Below, one piece after another: positions 10,608 through 20,244 of a stretch of DNA of 64,000 bases. Position 1 is the stretch's first letter, and the number at the start of each line of letters is the position of its first letter. Origin of the DNA: Ewingella sp. CoE-038-23 (GTDB lineage: Bacteria; Pseudomonadota; Gammaproteobacteria; Enterobacterales; Enterobacteriaceae). A model generated the notes under the pieces. That model did not search any database, was not told the DNA's origin, and worked only from the letters and a program-made list of their open reading frames with translations. The position numbers and the translations under genes were made by a program. The stretch lies in NCBI RefSeq assembly GCF_040419245.1, contig NZ_JAZHOH010000001.1, positions 3,844,001-3,908,000 of the forward strand, written 5' to 3'.

Positions 10608-10652
10608 AACTTCCTCTTTGTGTATAGCACCTAAGCGCCTGTAGTCTAAAAA

Positions 10653-11552
10653 CTAATAACGAGGTTCGATCTCGCCTCGTTCAACGGCCTGCTGATGATT
10701 CAACAGGGCAAAAGTGTCCACCAGGGTGGTGAGCAATCGCAGGATCGGCGCATTGTCTTTTCGCACCAAAATCACCGCCTCCGACGCCTGCTGATAACGC
10801 GGATCGCCGGTCAGCGGGTGGGCTTCCAGCATCGGATTCGGCTGGGCATTGCTGACGTTCCAAATCGCGGCATCAATCATGTTGTTTTCAATATGGCGCA
10901 AACATTCGCTATAAGGCGTCTCGACCCACTCCACCTCTTTGCCAGCAAAAGCGATATCATTCAGCAGCCGCTGGTCAGGGGAGCTTGGGTCAAAGCCTAC
11001 GCGGCGAATTTCGCCCGATGCCCCTTGGCGGCAAATCAACTGGTGGCCATCGACATATGAACGCGGACCAAGATTCACCGCCGTCACCACTTTGCCTTGC
11101 TCGATGTAACTGTCAGCCGCCAGACGGGACACCACGGCGATATCATAAATACCTTCGATCAGGCAGTTGATACGCACTTCGGCGCCGCGCATATGGGCAA
11201 AAAACAGCGGCAAAGTGGTGAATTGCGATCTCAGGCCACTGGCCAGCCCTTCATATAATTTGGTGTACGGCAACGGCATGGCGCAAACCAGATTGCCTAA
11301 ATCCGCCTGTTGCAGCAGCTTGGACATATCCAGTTCTTTCAAAATGGTGCCGTTACGCCCGCGACGCTCAAGCTTGATTGAATCGTTCGCTTCCAGGGTT
11401 TTCAGCGCGTTCTGCACCACTCCGACTGATAGCGAGAATTCATCCGACATCTCATCAATGGTTCTAAGACGCTCGCCTCCTTTCATAACCAGCAAATATC
11501 TGGCGAGGCTAACGAGGGCAATACCTTCTTTCTTGATGAATGTCATACTCAT
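10653..11552 (-). CDS. yhfZ: YhfZ, probable transcriptional regulator of the yhf operon
   Basis: 299-residue protein of the YhfZ family, first gene of the operon. Residues about 1-75 look like a winged helix-turn-helix (KGGERLRTIDEMSDEFSLS, then VGVVQNALKTLEANDSIKL), and the rest resembles a periplasmic-binding-protein-like effector domain (MPLPYTKLYEGLASGLRS; VSRLAADSYIEQ). It is therefore a likely ligand-responsive regulator of the genes that follow. An AT-rich palindromic motif lies about 65 bp upstream. The E. coli operon carries the same order yhfZ-Y-X-W-php-U-T-S at a different chromosomal locus. Confidence 0.87.
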   Translation of the reverse strand: MSMTFIKKEGIALVSLARYLLVMKGGERLRTIDEMSDEFSLSVGVVQNALKTLEANDSIKLERRGRNGTILKELDMSKLLQQADLGNLVCAMPLPYTKLYEGLASGLRSQFTTLPLFFAHMRGAEVRINCLIEGIYDIAVVSRLAADSYIEQGKVVTAVNLGPRSYVDGHQLICRQGASGEIRRVGFDPSSPDQRLLNDIAFAGKEVEWVETPYSECLRHIENNMIDAAIWNVSNAQPNPMLEAHPLTGDPRYQQASEAVILVRKDNAPILRLLTTLVDTFALLNHQQAVERGEIEPRY

Positions 11553-11616
11553 TTTGGCAATTTCCGCGACGCACTAGAGAGGTCGAAAATAACATAAAAA
11601 TCTTCAACAATTTGAT

Positions 11617-11630
11617 GATTTAAATATTCA
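11617..11630. promoter_or_regulatory. AT-rich 14-bp motif, copy 2 (upstream of yhfZ)
   Basis: GATTTAAATATTCA, the exact inverse of the motif at 10208-10221, in the AT-rich stretch 65 bp upstream of the yhfZ start. Candidate autoregulatory operator; see the matching finding. Confidence 0.4.
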
Positions 11631-11693
11631 TTTATTTGAAGGTATTAATCAAAGAGGAAAAACTTATAGTGAGGCGAAGATCACAAAGAAAAA

Positions 11694-11715
11694 AAGCCCG
11701 GTAAAGACCGGGCTT
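11694..11715 (-). terminator. Rho-independent terminator of speB
   Basis: Stem AAGCCCGGT / ACCGGGCTT with a 4-nt loop; on the minus strand it is followed by a run of seven T. It lies about 45 bp past the speB stop. Confidence 0.88.
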
Positions 11716-11760
11716 CAAAACAGCTTATTTTGCAATAGCTTAGCTTTCTAGCTTAAACAA

Positions 11761-12684
11761 TTACGCTTTTTTAGAAGCCTGTACGTGCAACATTTCTAAC
11801 GCCAAAGTGGCGGCAGCCAGCGCGGTGATTTCCGACTGGTCATAAGCGGGGGCAATCTCAACGATGTCCATGCCGACGATATCCAGATCCAAATCTTTCA
11901 GGCCGCGAACCAGTTTCAGCGCGCGATCTGAGGTCAGGCCGCCAATCACCGGGGTGCCGGTGCCTGGAGCATGTGCCGGATCCAGACAGTCGATGTCGAA
12001 GCTCAGGTACACCGGCAGATCGCCAACGATCTGCTTAACCTGCGCCAGAATGTCGTCAACGGTGCGATCGTTAACCTGCGCGGCGTCGAGCACGGTGAAG
12101 CCCAGATCCTTGTCGAACTCAGTACGAATACCGATCTGCACCGAGTGGTTTGGATCGATCAGACCTTCGTTCGGCGCATGGAAGAACATGGTGCCGTGGT
12201 CGAATTTGCTGCCGTTAGAGTAGGTGTCGGTGTGGGCATCGAAATGCACCAACGCCATTTTACCAAAGTGCTTCGCGTGGGCGCGCAGCAGTGGCAGAGT
12301 CACGAAGTGGTCGCCACCGAAAGAGAGCATGCGTTTGCCGGAGGCCAGCACTTTTTCAGCGTGCTGTTGCAGCTTGTCGGTCAGGTCCTGTGCGTCGCCA
12401 AAGTTGAACACCACGTCGCCGCAGTCGATCACTTTCAGACGGTCACGCAGGTCGAAATCCCACGGCCAGCGTTTGCCTTCCCACGCCAGATTCACAGATA
12501 CCTGACGAATTGCCGCCGGGCCAAGACGTGCGCCAGAACGGCCAGAAGTCGCCATGTCGAAAGGAATGCCGGTGATAACCCAATCAGCATCAGCTTCATA
12601 AGGTTGAAAATTCAGTGGGAAGCGCAGGAAACCAAACGCGTTGGAAACCAGGGAGTTATCAGGTTGATGACCTAAAGTGCTCAT
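11761..12684 (-). CDS. speB: Agmatinase
   Basis: Manganese enzyme that hydrolyses agmatine to putrescine and urea, completing the SpeA-SpeB route from arginine. The 307-residue product has the ureohydrolase metal motifs [20 protein letters not shown] and [18 protein letters not shown]. The start [15 protein letters not shown] was chosen because E. coli SpeB (306) starts there and an AGAGGA ribosome-binding site precedes it. An in-frame ATG 78 bp upstream would add residues not seen in the family. The gene follows speA with a 185-bp gap that contains hairpins, and its own terminator follows. Confidence 0.96.
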   Translation of the reverse strand: MSTLGHQPDNSLVSNAFGFLRFPLNFQPYEADADWVITGIPFDMATSGRSGARLGPAAIRQVSVNLAWEGKRWPWDFDLRDRLKVIDCGDVVFNFGDAQDLTDKLQQHAEKVLASGKRMLSFGGDHFVTLPLLRAHAKHFGKMALVHFDAHTDTYSNGSKFDHGTMFFHAPNEGLIDPNHSVQIGIRTEFDKDLGFTVLDAAQVNDRTVDDILAQVKQIVGDLPVYLSFDIDCLDPAHAPGTGTPVIGGLTSDRALKLVRGLKDLDLDIVGMDIVEIAPAYDQSEITALAAATLALEMLHVQASKKA

Positions 12685-12833
12685 TAAACGATCCTCTTTT
12701 GCTACGCCGCAGGGCGGCAGCCATGACGGAGTGGTGAAGTATAGATGAAAAAAAATCCCCACCGCGTCGTTTACCCGACGAGGAAGGGATCTTCAGAATC
12801 AATATGTCTTGCTAATGGCGCGGATTTTACCCT

Positions 12834-12859
12834 ATTCCGGCTTACCTTCAAGCCGGAAT
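12834..12859. terminator. Stem-loop after speA
   Basis: Perfect 10-bp inverted repeat ATTCCGGCTT / AAGCCGGAAT with a 6-nt loop, 11 bp past the speA stop. There is no adjacent T run. A second structure (about 12748-12791) with a GATCCC/GGGGAT stem and a T run on the minus strand follows. Together they may process or partly terminate the speA transcript before speB. Confidence 0.55.
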
Positions 12860-12869
12860 ATCAGCCGCC

Positions 12870-14852
12870 TTACTCGTCTTCTTCAAGATAGGTGTAACCG
12901 TACAGGCCGGATTCAAACTCTTCGACGAACTGCGCCTGAAGAGCCTCATCCAGATCGGTTTCTTTCACCTGATCGCGGAAGCGGGCGAGCAGCACATTAG
13001 GGTCCAGCTGCACGTATTCCAGCATGTCAGCCACGGTGTCGCCGTCGTCTGATTGCTGAACTTCAATGCTGCCATCAGGGAAGACAAACACGTCAACCGC
13101 GGCGGTATCACCGAACAGGTTGTGCATGTTACCCAAGATTTCCTGATAAGCGCCGACCATGAAGAAGCCCAGCACTGGCGGGTTCTCTGGATCATACGGC
13201 GGCATTGGCATGGTGGTCGCCACGCCGTCACCGTCGATGTAATGGTCGATGGTGCCGTCGGAGTCACAGGTGATGTCCAGCAGCACCGCGCGGCCTACCG
13301 GCGGTTTATCCAACCCTTCCAGTGGCAGAACCGGGAACAGCTGATCGATACCCCACGCGTCCGGCATTGACTGGAACAGCGAGAAGTTGACGTACAGCTT
13401 GTCCGCCATGCGCTCTTGCAGCTCATCAATGATCGGGCGGTGCGCGCGGTTGCTCGGATCCAGCTGATCCTGAATCATATTGCAAATATTCAGATAGATA
13501 TCTTCAGCCCAGGCGCGCTGAGTCAAATCCAAAATCCCGTGCGCGTACTGGCTATGGACGTCGTGCAGGTCCATCTGGCTGTCGTGCAGCCATTCGCGCA
13601 GAGAGCGGCGATTTTCCGGATCATGCATTTCATTCCACGTGTCCCACATGCTGCTCAGAGCGCGCGGCGCGTCGTCACCCGGCGCTACCGGATCACGGAA
13701 CTCGTTGCGCTCAACGCCAATCACGTTGGACACCAGCACGGTGTGGTGCGCAGTCACGGCGCGGCCAGACTCAGTGATCACCGTCGGGTGCGGCAGGCCG
13801 TGCTCATTACAGGCGTCGCCGATACCCCAAATCACGTTGTTAGCGTATTCGTTCAGGCCATAGTTGACCGAGCAATCTGACTGGGAGCGCGTCCCTTCAT
13901 AGTCCACGCCGAGGCCGCCGCCCACGTCGAAGCATTGAATGTTCACGCCAAGCTTGTGCAGCTCGACGTAGAAGCGGGCAGATTCACGTACGCCAGTGGA
14001 GATATCACGGATGTTCGCCAGCTGGGAACCCAAATGGAAGTGCAGCAGTTGCAGGCTTTCCAGACGCCCAGCCTCACGAAGCATTTCAACCAGTTGCAGA
14101 ACCTGCGAGGCCGCCAAACCGAATTTAGACTTCTCGCCGCCGCTCGACTGCCATTTGCCGGAACCCTGGGAGGAAAGACGCGCGCGCACGCCAAGACGTG
14201 GGATCACGTTCAGGCGCTCAGCCTCTTCCAGCACCAGCTTAATCTCAGTCATCTTTTCGATAACCAAGTAAACCTTGTGGCCCAGCTTCTCGCCAATCAA
14301 CGCCAGACGAATGTATTCGCGGTCTTTATAGCCGTTACAAACAATCACCGAACGGGTCATGCCTGCGTGGGCCAGAACGGCCATCAGCTCGGCTTTAGAA
14401 CCGGCTTCCAGACCCAGCGGCTCACCGGATTCAACCAGTGATTCAATGACGCGGCGGTGCTGGTTGACCTTAATCGGATAAACCAGGAAGTAATCACCCT
14501 CATAGCCGAAGGACTGACGGGCGCGTTTGAACGCGGCGTTAATCGAGCGCAGACGGTGCTGTAAAATTTGTGGGAAACAGAACAGCGCTGGCAGACGTTG
14601 GCCGTCCTGCTCGCGCATATCTTTTACTAGCTTCGCCAAATCCACGCGGGCAGACGGAACATCTGGATCCGGGCAGACGCTGATGTGGCCCAGTTCGTTG
14701 ACGTCATAATAATTGTTACCCCAATAGGCAACGTTGTAAGTGCGCAGCATTTTGCTGGCATCACGATCGTTCACGGCAACCTCCTGCATGGAGCGCAAAG
14801 AAACAGAATCGCCCGCATGTGACGGACGGTGGGACTGGATGTCATCAGACAT
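12870..14852 (-). CDS. speA: Biosynthetic arginine decarboxylase
   Basis: PLP-dependent decarboxylation of arginine to agmatine. The protein is 660 residues, essentially the length of E. coli SpeA (658). It is a fold-type III decarboxylase: the PLP lysine is in [14 protein letters not shown] near residue 127, the glycine motif in [14 protein letters not shown], and the catalytic-site [12 protein letters not shown] near the C terminus. The start [14 protein letters not shown] is chosen over an upstream in-frame ATG because an AGAGGA ribosome-binding site sits 7-8 nt before it. A short ORF similar to YqgB overlaps the start. speB follows. Confidence 0.97.
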   Translation of the reverse strand: MSDDIQSHRPSHAGDSVSLRSMQEVAVNDRDASKMLRTYNVAYWGNNYYDVNELGHISVCPDPDVPSARVDLAKLVKDMREQDGQRLPALFCFPQILQHRLRSINAAFKRARQSFGYEGDYFLVYPIKVNQHRRVIESLVESGEPLGLEAGSKAELMAVLAHAGMTRSVIVCNGYKDREYIRLALIGEKLGHKVYLVIEKMTEIKLVLEEAERLNVIPRLGVRARLSSQGSGKWQSSGGEKSKFGLAASQVLQLVEMLREAGRLESLQLLHFHLGSQLANIRDISTGVRESARFYVELHKLGVNIQCFDVGGGLGVDYEGTRSQSDCSVNYGLNEYANNVIWGIGDACNEHGLPHPTVITESGRAVTAHHTVLVSNVIGVERNEFRDPVAPGDDAPRALSSMWDTWNEMHDPENRRSLREWLHDSQMDLHDVHSQYAHGILDLTQRAWAEDIYLNICNMIQDQLDPSNRAHRPIIDELQERMADKLYVNFSLFQSMPDAWGIDQLFPVLPLEGLDKPPVGRAVLLDITCDSDGTIDHYIDGDGVATTMPMPPYDPENPPVLGFFMVGAYQEILGNMHNLFGDTAAVDVFVFPDGSIEVQQSDDGDTVADMLEYVQLDPNVLLARFRDQVKETDLDEALQAQFVEEFESGLYGYTYLEEDE

Positions 14853-14988
14853 AAGTAAATCCTCTTGTAACACTGACCACATCGCCAGCCACTATCGCAG
14901 TAACAACAAGTGAGAACAACCCAAACAGCGGGCTTTGCGACAGGAGAAAACCCTGCAAAGCCGCGTTCGCAAACTGTTTATCACTCAT
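14845..14988 (-). CDS. YqgB-like small ORF upstream of speA
   Basis: A 47-codon ORF starting [13 protein letters not shown], ending 8 nt inside speA. E. coli has the 43-residue YqgB at the same place. A short central match ([12 protein letters not shown] here, YGLLSQFQAAIV as I recall YqgB) supports homology, but the ends differ. The central part is hydrophobic. Overlap with the speA start suggests translational coupling. Against it: a TATAAT hexamer directly precedes the ATG, so if that promoter is used the ORF would be leaderless, and no clear ribosome-binding site is seen. It could instead be a non-translated leader. Confidence 0.45.
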   Translation of the reverse strand: MSDKQFANAALQGFLLSQSPLFGLFSLVVTAIVAGDVVSVTRGFTYV

Positions 14989-14991
14989 ATG

Positions 14992-14997
14992 ATTATA
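14992..14997 (-). promoter_or_regulatory. Consensus -10 hexamer upstream of speA
   Basis: TATAAT on the minus strand, predicting a start near 14985 and a leader of about 133 nt before speA. No good -35 at 17 bp is evident, so this is tentative. Confidence 0.35.
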
Positions 14998-15075
14998 GAA
15001 TTCTTTTGCTTGTAAACATGATGCCGGACTCCGGTGAACGAGCCAGAACCCACCCATAGGGCTATCGCCCCTCAA

Positions 15076-15773
15076 TGGCGGGCTACGTCAGTTTTAACGG
15101 GAGAAAAGATATTAACCGGCCCGATGTCGCTGAGTAGCGCTCAGAAATGTTGGACTGAGCTGTCTATAGTCAGGCTGTCTAAACGCTGCCGAATGACGGA
15201 CCAGCTGTTTATAACATCGGATAGATGACAGAAATTTTTCAGAAAGGAGTGCTGCAGCAATTAAACCGGCCTGCAGGGGATGCTGTAGAAATGTTACAAA
15301 CGGTAAAAAGTGGGTCATTAATCTAACCACCTCCACACGTGCCACGCATCACCGGCGGGCAGTCTTGCTGAGAAACAGTAAACACTGGAATACGCTGGAT
15401 GAATGAAACATTCAGTGCGCGGGCCGTTATACCGACAACCCGCTGTAATTGCAAAATGAAATTGCGCAGAGGATTGTTTCGATCCGTGAATGTCACGCTA
15501 AAGCCGCACATAATGGCTACTTCTATCACAAAAATGACTGGCTTTTGTAACAGCTGCTATCCTAAAATAGCCGTCCAGATGTTAATCCGTCTATATCCTT
15601 CTTATGGATTATTCTTACACGATGTTGTGGATTAACTGTCAAACTGCTGAAGGTCTTTGCCTTGTGGGGACGTGCAGGATGCATTCGACGATATAAGAGC
15701 CGGACTCTTTATCTGCCGTGTTCCCATCGCTATGCAGTGATTTCTAACCCGTCGTATGAAGGTAAAGAAGATA
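15076..15773. other. Long intergenic region speA-metK
   Basis: Almost 700 bp between the divergent speA and metK genes with no convincing coding sequence: the short ORFs lack ribosome-binding sites and family resemblance. It must hold the metK promoter. A degenerate tandem MetJ-box-like site (AGATGTTA then ATCCGTCT, 15577-15592; consensus unit AGACGTCT) lies about 180 bp before metK. MetJ control of metK is established in E. coli; this particular site is a weak match. Confidence 0.4.
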
Positions 15774-16925
15774 ATGGCTAAACACCTCTTTACGTCCGAA
15801 TCTGTTTCAGAAGGACATCCAGATAAAATCGCAGACCAAATCTCCGATGCCGTCCTCGACGCGATTTTAGAGCAAGATCCAAAAGCACGCGTGGCGTGTG
15901 AGACTTACGTTAAAACCGGCATGGTATTAGTAGGTGGCGAAATCACCACCAGCGCCTGGGTAGACGTAGAAGAAATTACCCGTCAGACCATCCGTGAGAT
16001 TGGTTACGTCAATTCAGAAATGGGCTTTGACGCCAACTCTTGCGCCGTTCTCAGCGCTATCGGTAAGCAATCTCCTGATATTAATCAGGGTGTTGACCGT
16101 TCTGATCCGCTGGAACAGGGCGCAGGCGACCAGGGTCTGATGTTTGGTTATGCGACCAATGAAACCGACGTGCTGATGCCTGCACCCGTGACTTATGCAC
16201 ACCGTCTGGTTCAGCGTCAGGCTGAAGTTCGCAAATCTGGCACGCTGCCATGGCTGCGCCCGGATGCGAAAAGCCAGGTCACTTTCCAGTATGACGAAGG
16301 CAAAATCGTCGGTATCGACGCCGTTGTACTGTCGACTCAGCACTCTGAAGACATCGCGCTGAAAGACCTGCAAGAAGCCGTGATGGAAGAGATCATCAAG
16401 CCCGTTCTGCCAGCAGAATGGCTGAACGCCAGCACCAAATATCACATCAACCCAACAGGCCGCTTTGTTATCGGTGGACCAATGGGCGACTGTGGTCTGA
16501 CTGGCCGTAAAATCATCGTTGATACCTACGGCGGCATGGCGCGTCACGGCGGTGGGGCGTTCTCTGGTAAAGACCCGTCTAAAGTTGACCGTTCTGCGGC
16601 CTACGCTGCGCGCTACGTGGCGAAAAACATCGTGGCAGCGGGCCTGGCAGACCGTTGTGAGATCCAAGTTTCTTACGCTATCGGCGTAGCAGAACCTACC
16701 TCAATCATGGTTGAAACCTTCGGTACCGGTAAAGTTTCCAACGAGCAGTTAACGCTGCTGGTGCGTGAATTCTTCGACCTGCGCCCATACGGTTTGATCC
16801 AGATGATGGACCTGCTGCACCCAATCTATAAAGAAACTGCAGCCTACGGCCACTTTGGCCGCGAGCACTTCCCTTGGGAAAAAACTGACAAGGCAGCGCA
16901 ACTGCGCGAAGCCGCCAACCTGTAA
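15774..16925 (+). CDS. metK: S-adenosylmethionine synthase
   Basis: Makes SAM from methionine and ATP; cytosolic tetramer. The 383-residue protein matches E. coli MetK (384): [22 protein letters not shown] at the N terminus with the ATP-site His and Asp, [12 protein letters not shown], and the P-loop-like [19 protein letters not shown]. The start was set at this ATG rather than 18 bp upstream because [10 protein letters not shown] is the family start and AAAGAAG precedes it. The gene supplies SAM both for methyltransferases and, through polyamine synthesis, for spermidine. It sits divergently from speA. Confidence 0.97.
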   Translation: MAKHLFTSESVSEGHPDKIADQISDAVLDAILEQDPKARVACETYVKTGMVLVGGEITTSAWVDVEEITRQTIREIGYVNSEMGFDANSCAVLSAIGKQSPDINQGVDRSDPLEQGAGDQGLMFGYATNETDVLMPAPVTYAHRLVQRQAEVRKSGTLPWLRPDAKSQVTFQYDEGKIVGIDAVVLSTQHSEDIALKDLQEAVMEEIIKPVLPAEWLNASTKYHINPTGRFVIGGPMGDCGLTGRKIIVDTYGGMARHGGGAFSGKDPSKVDRSAAYAARYVAKNIVAAGLADRCEIQVSYAIGVAEPTSIMVETFGTGKVSNEQLTLLVREFFDLRPYGLIQMMDLLHPIYKETAAYGHFGREHFPWEKTDKAAQLREAANL

Positions 16926-16950
16926 TCGCTTTTCATTACAGAGTGCAAAT

Positions 16951-16979
16951 AGCCCGGTGTTAACGCATCGGGCTTTTTT
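16951..16979 (+). terminator. Rho-independent terminator of metK
   Basis: Stem AGCCCGGTG / CATCGGGCT with a 6-nt loop and six T, 25 bp past the metK stop. Confidence 0.9.
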
Positions 16980-17096
16980 ATGCCTGAATTTTCATCGCCC
17001 CCTGCCGGTTACCCTGCGCCGTAAACTAAGCGCACTAAGCATTAGCGACTACACTAAAAAGCGAATACCGGGGTGGCAAGCGAAAAAATCATTAAA

Positions 17097-17112
17097 ATGG
17101 AAGCGATTACAA
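17097..17112. promoter_or_regulatory. Upstream GalR/GalS-type operator of galP
   Basis: ATGGAAGCGATTACAA matches the GalR consensus GTGKAANCGNTTNCAC at all but the two outer positions. It lies about 180 bp upstream of the second, better-placed operator, compatible with repression by looping. Confidence 0.6.
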
Positions 17113-17280
17113 ATTATAATTTCTTTACAATCATGGGATTATAGTTAAAATCAGTGACTTATAAGTCAATACTGATTGATTAAAGTCAAAGAATTCCGTA
17201 TTACTCTTCAACGCAAACCCTTTCCCCGGCATGGCTCCTCGCAAAAGCTTTACGAACCTGATATGCAATTGATTCGATAA

Positions 17281-17296
17281 GTGTAAACGATTACAA
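17281..17296. promoter_or_regulatory. GalR/GalS operator of galP
   Basis: GTGTAAACGATTACAA fits the consensus GTGKAANCGNTTNCAC except for the last base. It lies immediately upstream of the CRP site. Confidence 0.75.
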
Positions 17297-17299
17297 CGC

Positions 17300-17342
17300 T
17301 GTGATCCGGCTCACTTTATGCGTGGGCAAGGGTAAATAACAT
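17300..17342 (+). promoter_or_regulatory. CRP site and class II promoter of galP
   Basis: TGTGA-TCCGGC-TCACT (17300-17315) is a good CRP site. A -10-like TAACAT (17337-17342) predicts a start near 17349, which places the CRP centre at about -41.5, the classic class II position. CRP activation of galP is established in E. coli. Confidence 0.65.
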
Positions 17343-17379
17343 AACAAGCTAAGCATTATTGCTATCTTTCGGAGGCAGT

Positions 17380-18774
17380 ATGAGTAACTCAACGTCTAGC
17401 AAAGGGAAACGCTCGAATAAAAGCGTGACCTTCTTTGTCTGTTTTCTCGCTGCACTAGCGGGGCTGCTGTTCGGCCTTGATATCGGGGTCATCGCTGGCG
17501 CTCTTCCCTTCATCAGTCATGAATTCCAAATCACCAGCCACCAGCAAGAATGGGTGGTCAGCTCGATGATGTTTGGTGCAGCCGTGGGTGCTATCGGCAG
17601 TGGCTGGCTGAACTTCCGCCTTGGTCGTAAATTCAGCCTGATGATTGGCGCCGTGCTGTTCGTGGTCGGCTCCCTGTGCTCTGCCTTCGCGCCTAATACC
17701 GAGGTGCTGATCGTCGCACGCGTATTATTGGGTCTGGCAGTGGGTATTGCCTCCTACACCGCGCCAATTTATTTGTCAGAAATCGCGCCAGAGAAAATCC
17801 GCGGCAGCATGATCTCCATGTACCAGTTGATGATCACCATCGGTATCTTGGCAGCCTACCTGTCTGACACCGCCTTCAGCTACACTGGCGCATGGCGCTG
17901 GATGCTGGGTGTGATCACCATTCCTGCCCTGCTGCTGTTGATTGGCGTGTTCTTCCTGCCGGATAGCCCACGCTGGCTGGCGGCGCGTGGCGATGACAAC
18001 AAGGCGCGACGGGTGCTGGAAAGACTGCGTGATAGCAGTGCTCAAGCGAAAAACGAGCTGGATGAAATCCGCGAAAGCCTGAAGATCAAACAGAGTGGCT
18101 GGGGCCTGTTCACCAGTAACAAGAACTTCCGCCGCGCGGTGTTCCTCGGCATCCTGTTGCAGGTAATGCAGCAGTTCACCGGGATGAACGTCATCATGTA
18201 CTACGCGCCAAAAATCTTCGGGATCGCGGGCTTTGCCAGCACGTCTCAGCAGATGTGGGGCACGGTGATCGTCGGTTTGGTTAACGTTCTCGCCACCTTT
18301 ATCGCCATTGGTCTGGTTGACCGCTGGGGGCGTAAACCTACGCTGAAACTGGGCTTCCTGGTGATGGCGCTGGGTATGGGTATTCTCGGCACCATGCTGC
18401 ATATCGGCGTAGAATCCGACGCGGCGAAATACTTCTCCATCGCCATGTTGCTGATGTTTATCGTCGGTTTTGCGATGAGCGCCGGTCCGCTGATTTGGGT
18501 ACTTTGTTCTGAAATCCAGCCGCTGCGCGGTCGTGATTTTGGTATCACCGTGTCCACCGCCACCAACTGGATTGCCAACATGATTGTCGGTGCCACCTTC
18601 CTGACCATGCTGGACAGCCTCGGCAACGCCAATACCTTCTGGGTCTACGCCGCGCTGAACGTGGTGTTCATCTTCATCACCATTGCGTTGATTCCTGAAA
18701 CGAAAAACGTTTCTCTGGAACACATCGAACGCAATCTGATGAAAGGCGAAGCACTGCGCGACATCGGTAAATAA
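17380..18774 (+). CDS. galP: Galactose/proton symporter
   Basis: Inner-membrane MFS sugar porter importing galactose (and glucose) with a proton. It is 464 residues, identical in length to E. coli GalP, with twelve predicted membrane helices. Sugar-porter signatures are present: RLGRKFS after helix 2, [11 protein letters not shown] at the end of the first half, [17 protein letters not shown] in helix 7, DRWGRKPT and the C-terminal [12 protein letters not shown]. The ATG at 17380 is preceded by GGAGG; the in-frame codon 21 bp upstream is not needed. Upstream operators for GalR/GalS and CRP indicate catabolite-controlled, galactose-inducible expression. Confidence 0.96.
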   Translation: MSNSTSSKGKRSNKSVTFFVCFLAALAGLLFGLDIGVIAGALPFISHEFQITSHQQEWVVSSMMFGAAVGAIGSGWLNFRLGRKFSLMIGAVLFVVGSLCSAFAPNTEVLIVARVLLGLAVGIASYTAPIYLSEIAPEKIRGSMISMYQLMITIGILAAYLSDTAFSYTGAWRWMLGVITIPALLLLIGVFFLPDSPRWLAARGDDNKARRVLERLRDSSAQAKNELDEIRESLKIKQSGWGLFTSNKNFRRAVFLGILLQVMQQFTGMNVIMYYAPKIFGIAGFASTSQQMWGTVIVGLVNVLATFIAIGLVDRWGRKPTLKLGFLVMALGMGILGTMLHIGVESDAAKYFSIAMLLMFIVGFAMSAGPLIWVLCSEIQPLRGRDFGITVSTATNWIANMIVGATFLTMLDSLGNANTFWVYAALNVVFIFITIALIPETKNVSLEHIERNLMKGEALRDIGK

Positions 18775-18789
18775 ATAAGTCATAAAACG

Positions 18790-18817
18790 GCTCCTCCCGT
18801 CCGTCGGGGGGAGCTTT
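18790..18817 (+). terminator. Terminator hairpin after galP
   Basis: Stem GCTCCTCCCG / CGGGGGGAGC with one wobble pair and a 5-nt loop, followed by a short T run. Confidence 0.65.
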
Positions 18818-18863
18818 CACTAACTGTTTGCATCTCCCCGCGCCGCGATTTATTCTTCGCCTG

Positions 18864-19379
18864 ATGAAAAACCCACGCCTCCCTATCGCCCTGCAACAAG
18901 CCGTTATGCGCTGCCTGCGGGAAAAACTCCAGCTCGCTAACGCCTATTTCGGTACTGACTATTCAGAGCCAGAAATCAGCTATCAGCAGCGTGGAACCAG
19001 TGCGGGCAGTGCCTACCTGCAACACTGGCAAATCCGCCTTAACCCAATCTTACTGATTGAAAACCAGCAGCCGTTTATTGACGAAGTGGTGCCGCACGAG
19101 CTGGCGCACCTGTTGGTTTACCGGCGTTTTGGCCGCGCCGCCGCGCCCCACGGCAAAGAGTGGCGCTGGATGATGGAACAGGTGCTCGGCGTTTCCGCCA
19201 GTCGCACCCATAAGTTCGAAACGGCCTCGGTTCAAAGCAAAACCTACCCTTATCTCTGCGCCTGTCAGGAGCACCAGTTGACGGTCAGACGCCACAACCG
19301 CGTCATGCGCAAAGAGTCGGAATATCGCTGTCGCCACTGTGGCGAACTGCTAAGATTTCACGTCAAAGGATCGGGTTAA
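18864..19379 (+). CDS. sprT: SprT family zinc metallopeptidase
   Basis: 171-residue SprT protein (E. coli 165). The zinc motif HELAHLLV is near residue 79, followed by [11 protein letters not shown], and a C-terminal zinc-ribbon-like part with cysteines in LCACQEHQL and [12 protein letters not shown]. The family resembles the protease domain of eukaryotic SPRTN; the bacterial role is not established. The ATG at 18864 ([15 protein letters not shown]) was chosen from alignment with E. coli SprT, which starts MKTSRLPIAIQQ. It stands between galP and endA in the conserved order. Confidence 0.92.
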   Translation: MKNPRLPIALQQAVMRCLREKLQLANAYFGTDYSEPEISYQQRGTSAGSAYLQHWQIRLNPILLIENQQPFIDEVVPHELAHLLVYRRFGRAAAPHGKEWRWMMEQVLGVSASRTHKFETASVQSKTYPYLCACQEHQLTVRRHNRVMRKESEYRCRHCGELLRFHVKGSG

Positions 19380-19494
19380 TCGTTTGATTATTAAACAATA
19401 AAATCAGCATTTCCTGATTGTCAGCCCCGCCAGCTTTGGGTACCCTGCCCGCCTTTCGCATCAGATTGCTTTGCACACCAGGTTAATCATAAAT

Positions 19495-20199
19495 ATGTCT
19501 CGCAAATTCATTGCCTCACTGGGGCTCATCGCCGCATTTTTCCCTTTTCTCGCCATCAGCAAAGGCATTAACAACTTCAGCCAGGCCAAGGCCGAGGCGG
19601 TGAAGATCAATCAGGGCGCGCCGACCTTTTACTGCGGCTGCGACATCAATTGGCAAGGTAAGAAAGGCACGCCAGACCTGAAATCCTGCGGCTATCAGCC
19701 ACGCAAGAATCTGTCTCGTGCGGAACGCATTGAGTGGGAGCACGTGATGCCAGCTTGGCAATTCGGCCACTTACGCCAGTGCTGGCAGGACGGCGGGCGC
19801 AAAAGCTGCGCGAAAGACGCGGGCTATCGCCAAATTGAAACTGACCTGCATAACCTGCAACCGGCGATTGGCGAGGTGAATGGCGACCGCAATAACTTTA
19901 TGTACAGCCAGTGGAACGGTGGCGAAGGCCAATACGGTCGCTGCGAGATGAAGGTGGATTTCAAAGCCAAGGCCGCCGAGCCGCCAGCCCGCGCCCGTGG
20001 TGCCATTGCCCGCACCTATTTTTATATGCGCGATCGCTACCAGCTCAACTTATCGCGCCAGCAGACTCAGCTATTTACCGCGTGGAACAAGCAGTATCCG
20101 GTGACCTCGTGGGAATGCTTACGCGATAATCGCATTGCACAAGTACAGGGAAATCATAATCCTTACGTGCAGCAGGCTTGCATGCAGCAAAAGGGCTAA
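19495..20199 (+). CDS. endA: Periplasmic endonuclease I
   Basis: Non-specific DNA endonuclease of the periplasm. The 234-residue precursor has a signal peptide ([20 protein letters not shown]) and matches mature E. coli EndA closely. The active-site region is [18 protein letters not shown], with [21 protein letters not shown] downstream, typical of the beta-beta-alpha-Me fold. Eight cysteines suggest disulfides. The ATG gives a length equal to E. coli (235). An in-frame TTG 24 bp upstream is a less likely alternative. sprT is upstream and rsmE follows 45 bp later. Confidence 0.95.
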   Translation: MSRKFIASLGLIAAFFPFLAISKGINNFSQAKAEAVKINQGAPTFYCGCDINWQGKKGTPDLKSCGYQPRKNLSRAERIEWEHVMPAWQFGHLRQCWQDGGRKSCAKDAGYRQIETDLHNLQPAIGEVNGDRNNFMYSQWNGGEGQYGRCEMKVDFKAKAAEPPARARGAIARTYFYMRDRYQLNLSRQQTQLFTAWNKQYPVTSWECLRDNRIAQVQGNHNPYVQQACMQQKG

Positions 20200-20244
20200 C
20201 CTAAGATACCCACTTACTGAAGACTTTAAGGACAGCAGCCCGAC

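Noticed and set aside
12685..12762. N-terminal extension of SpeB from an upstream ATG
   Set aside because: The extension is not in known SpeB proteins, and a good ribosome-binding site precedes the inner ATG at 12684.
15158..15180. AGCTGTCT and GGCTGTCT as MetJ boxes
   Set aside because: They match the 8-bp MetJ unit only partly, are not in proper 8-bp phase and lie 600 bp from metK.
15399..15635. Short ORFs in the speA-metK intergenic region
   Set aside because: No ribosome-binding site, no recognisable protein family, and low-quality composition; treated as non-coding.
17776..18783. Long open frame antisense to galP (335 codons)
   Set aside because: It mirrors the codon structure of galP, is rich in His/Gln/Asp as typical for antisense frames, and matches no protein family.
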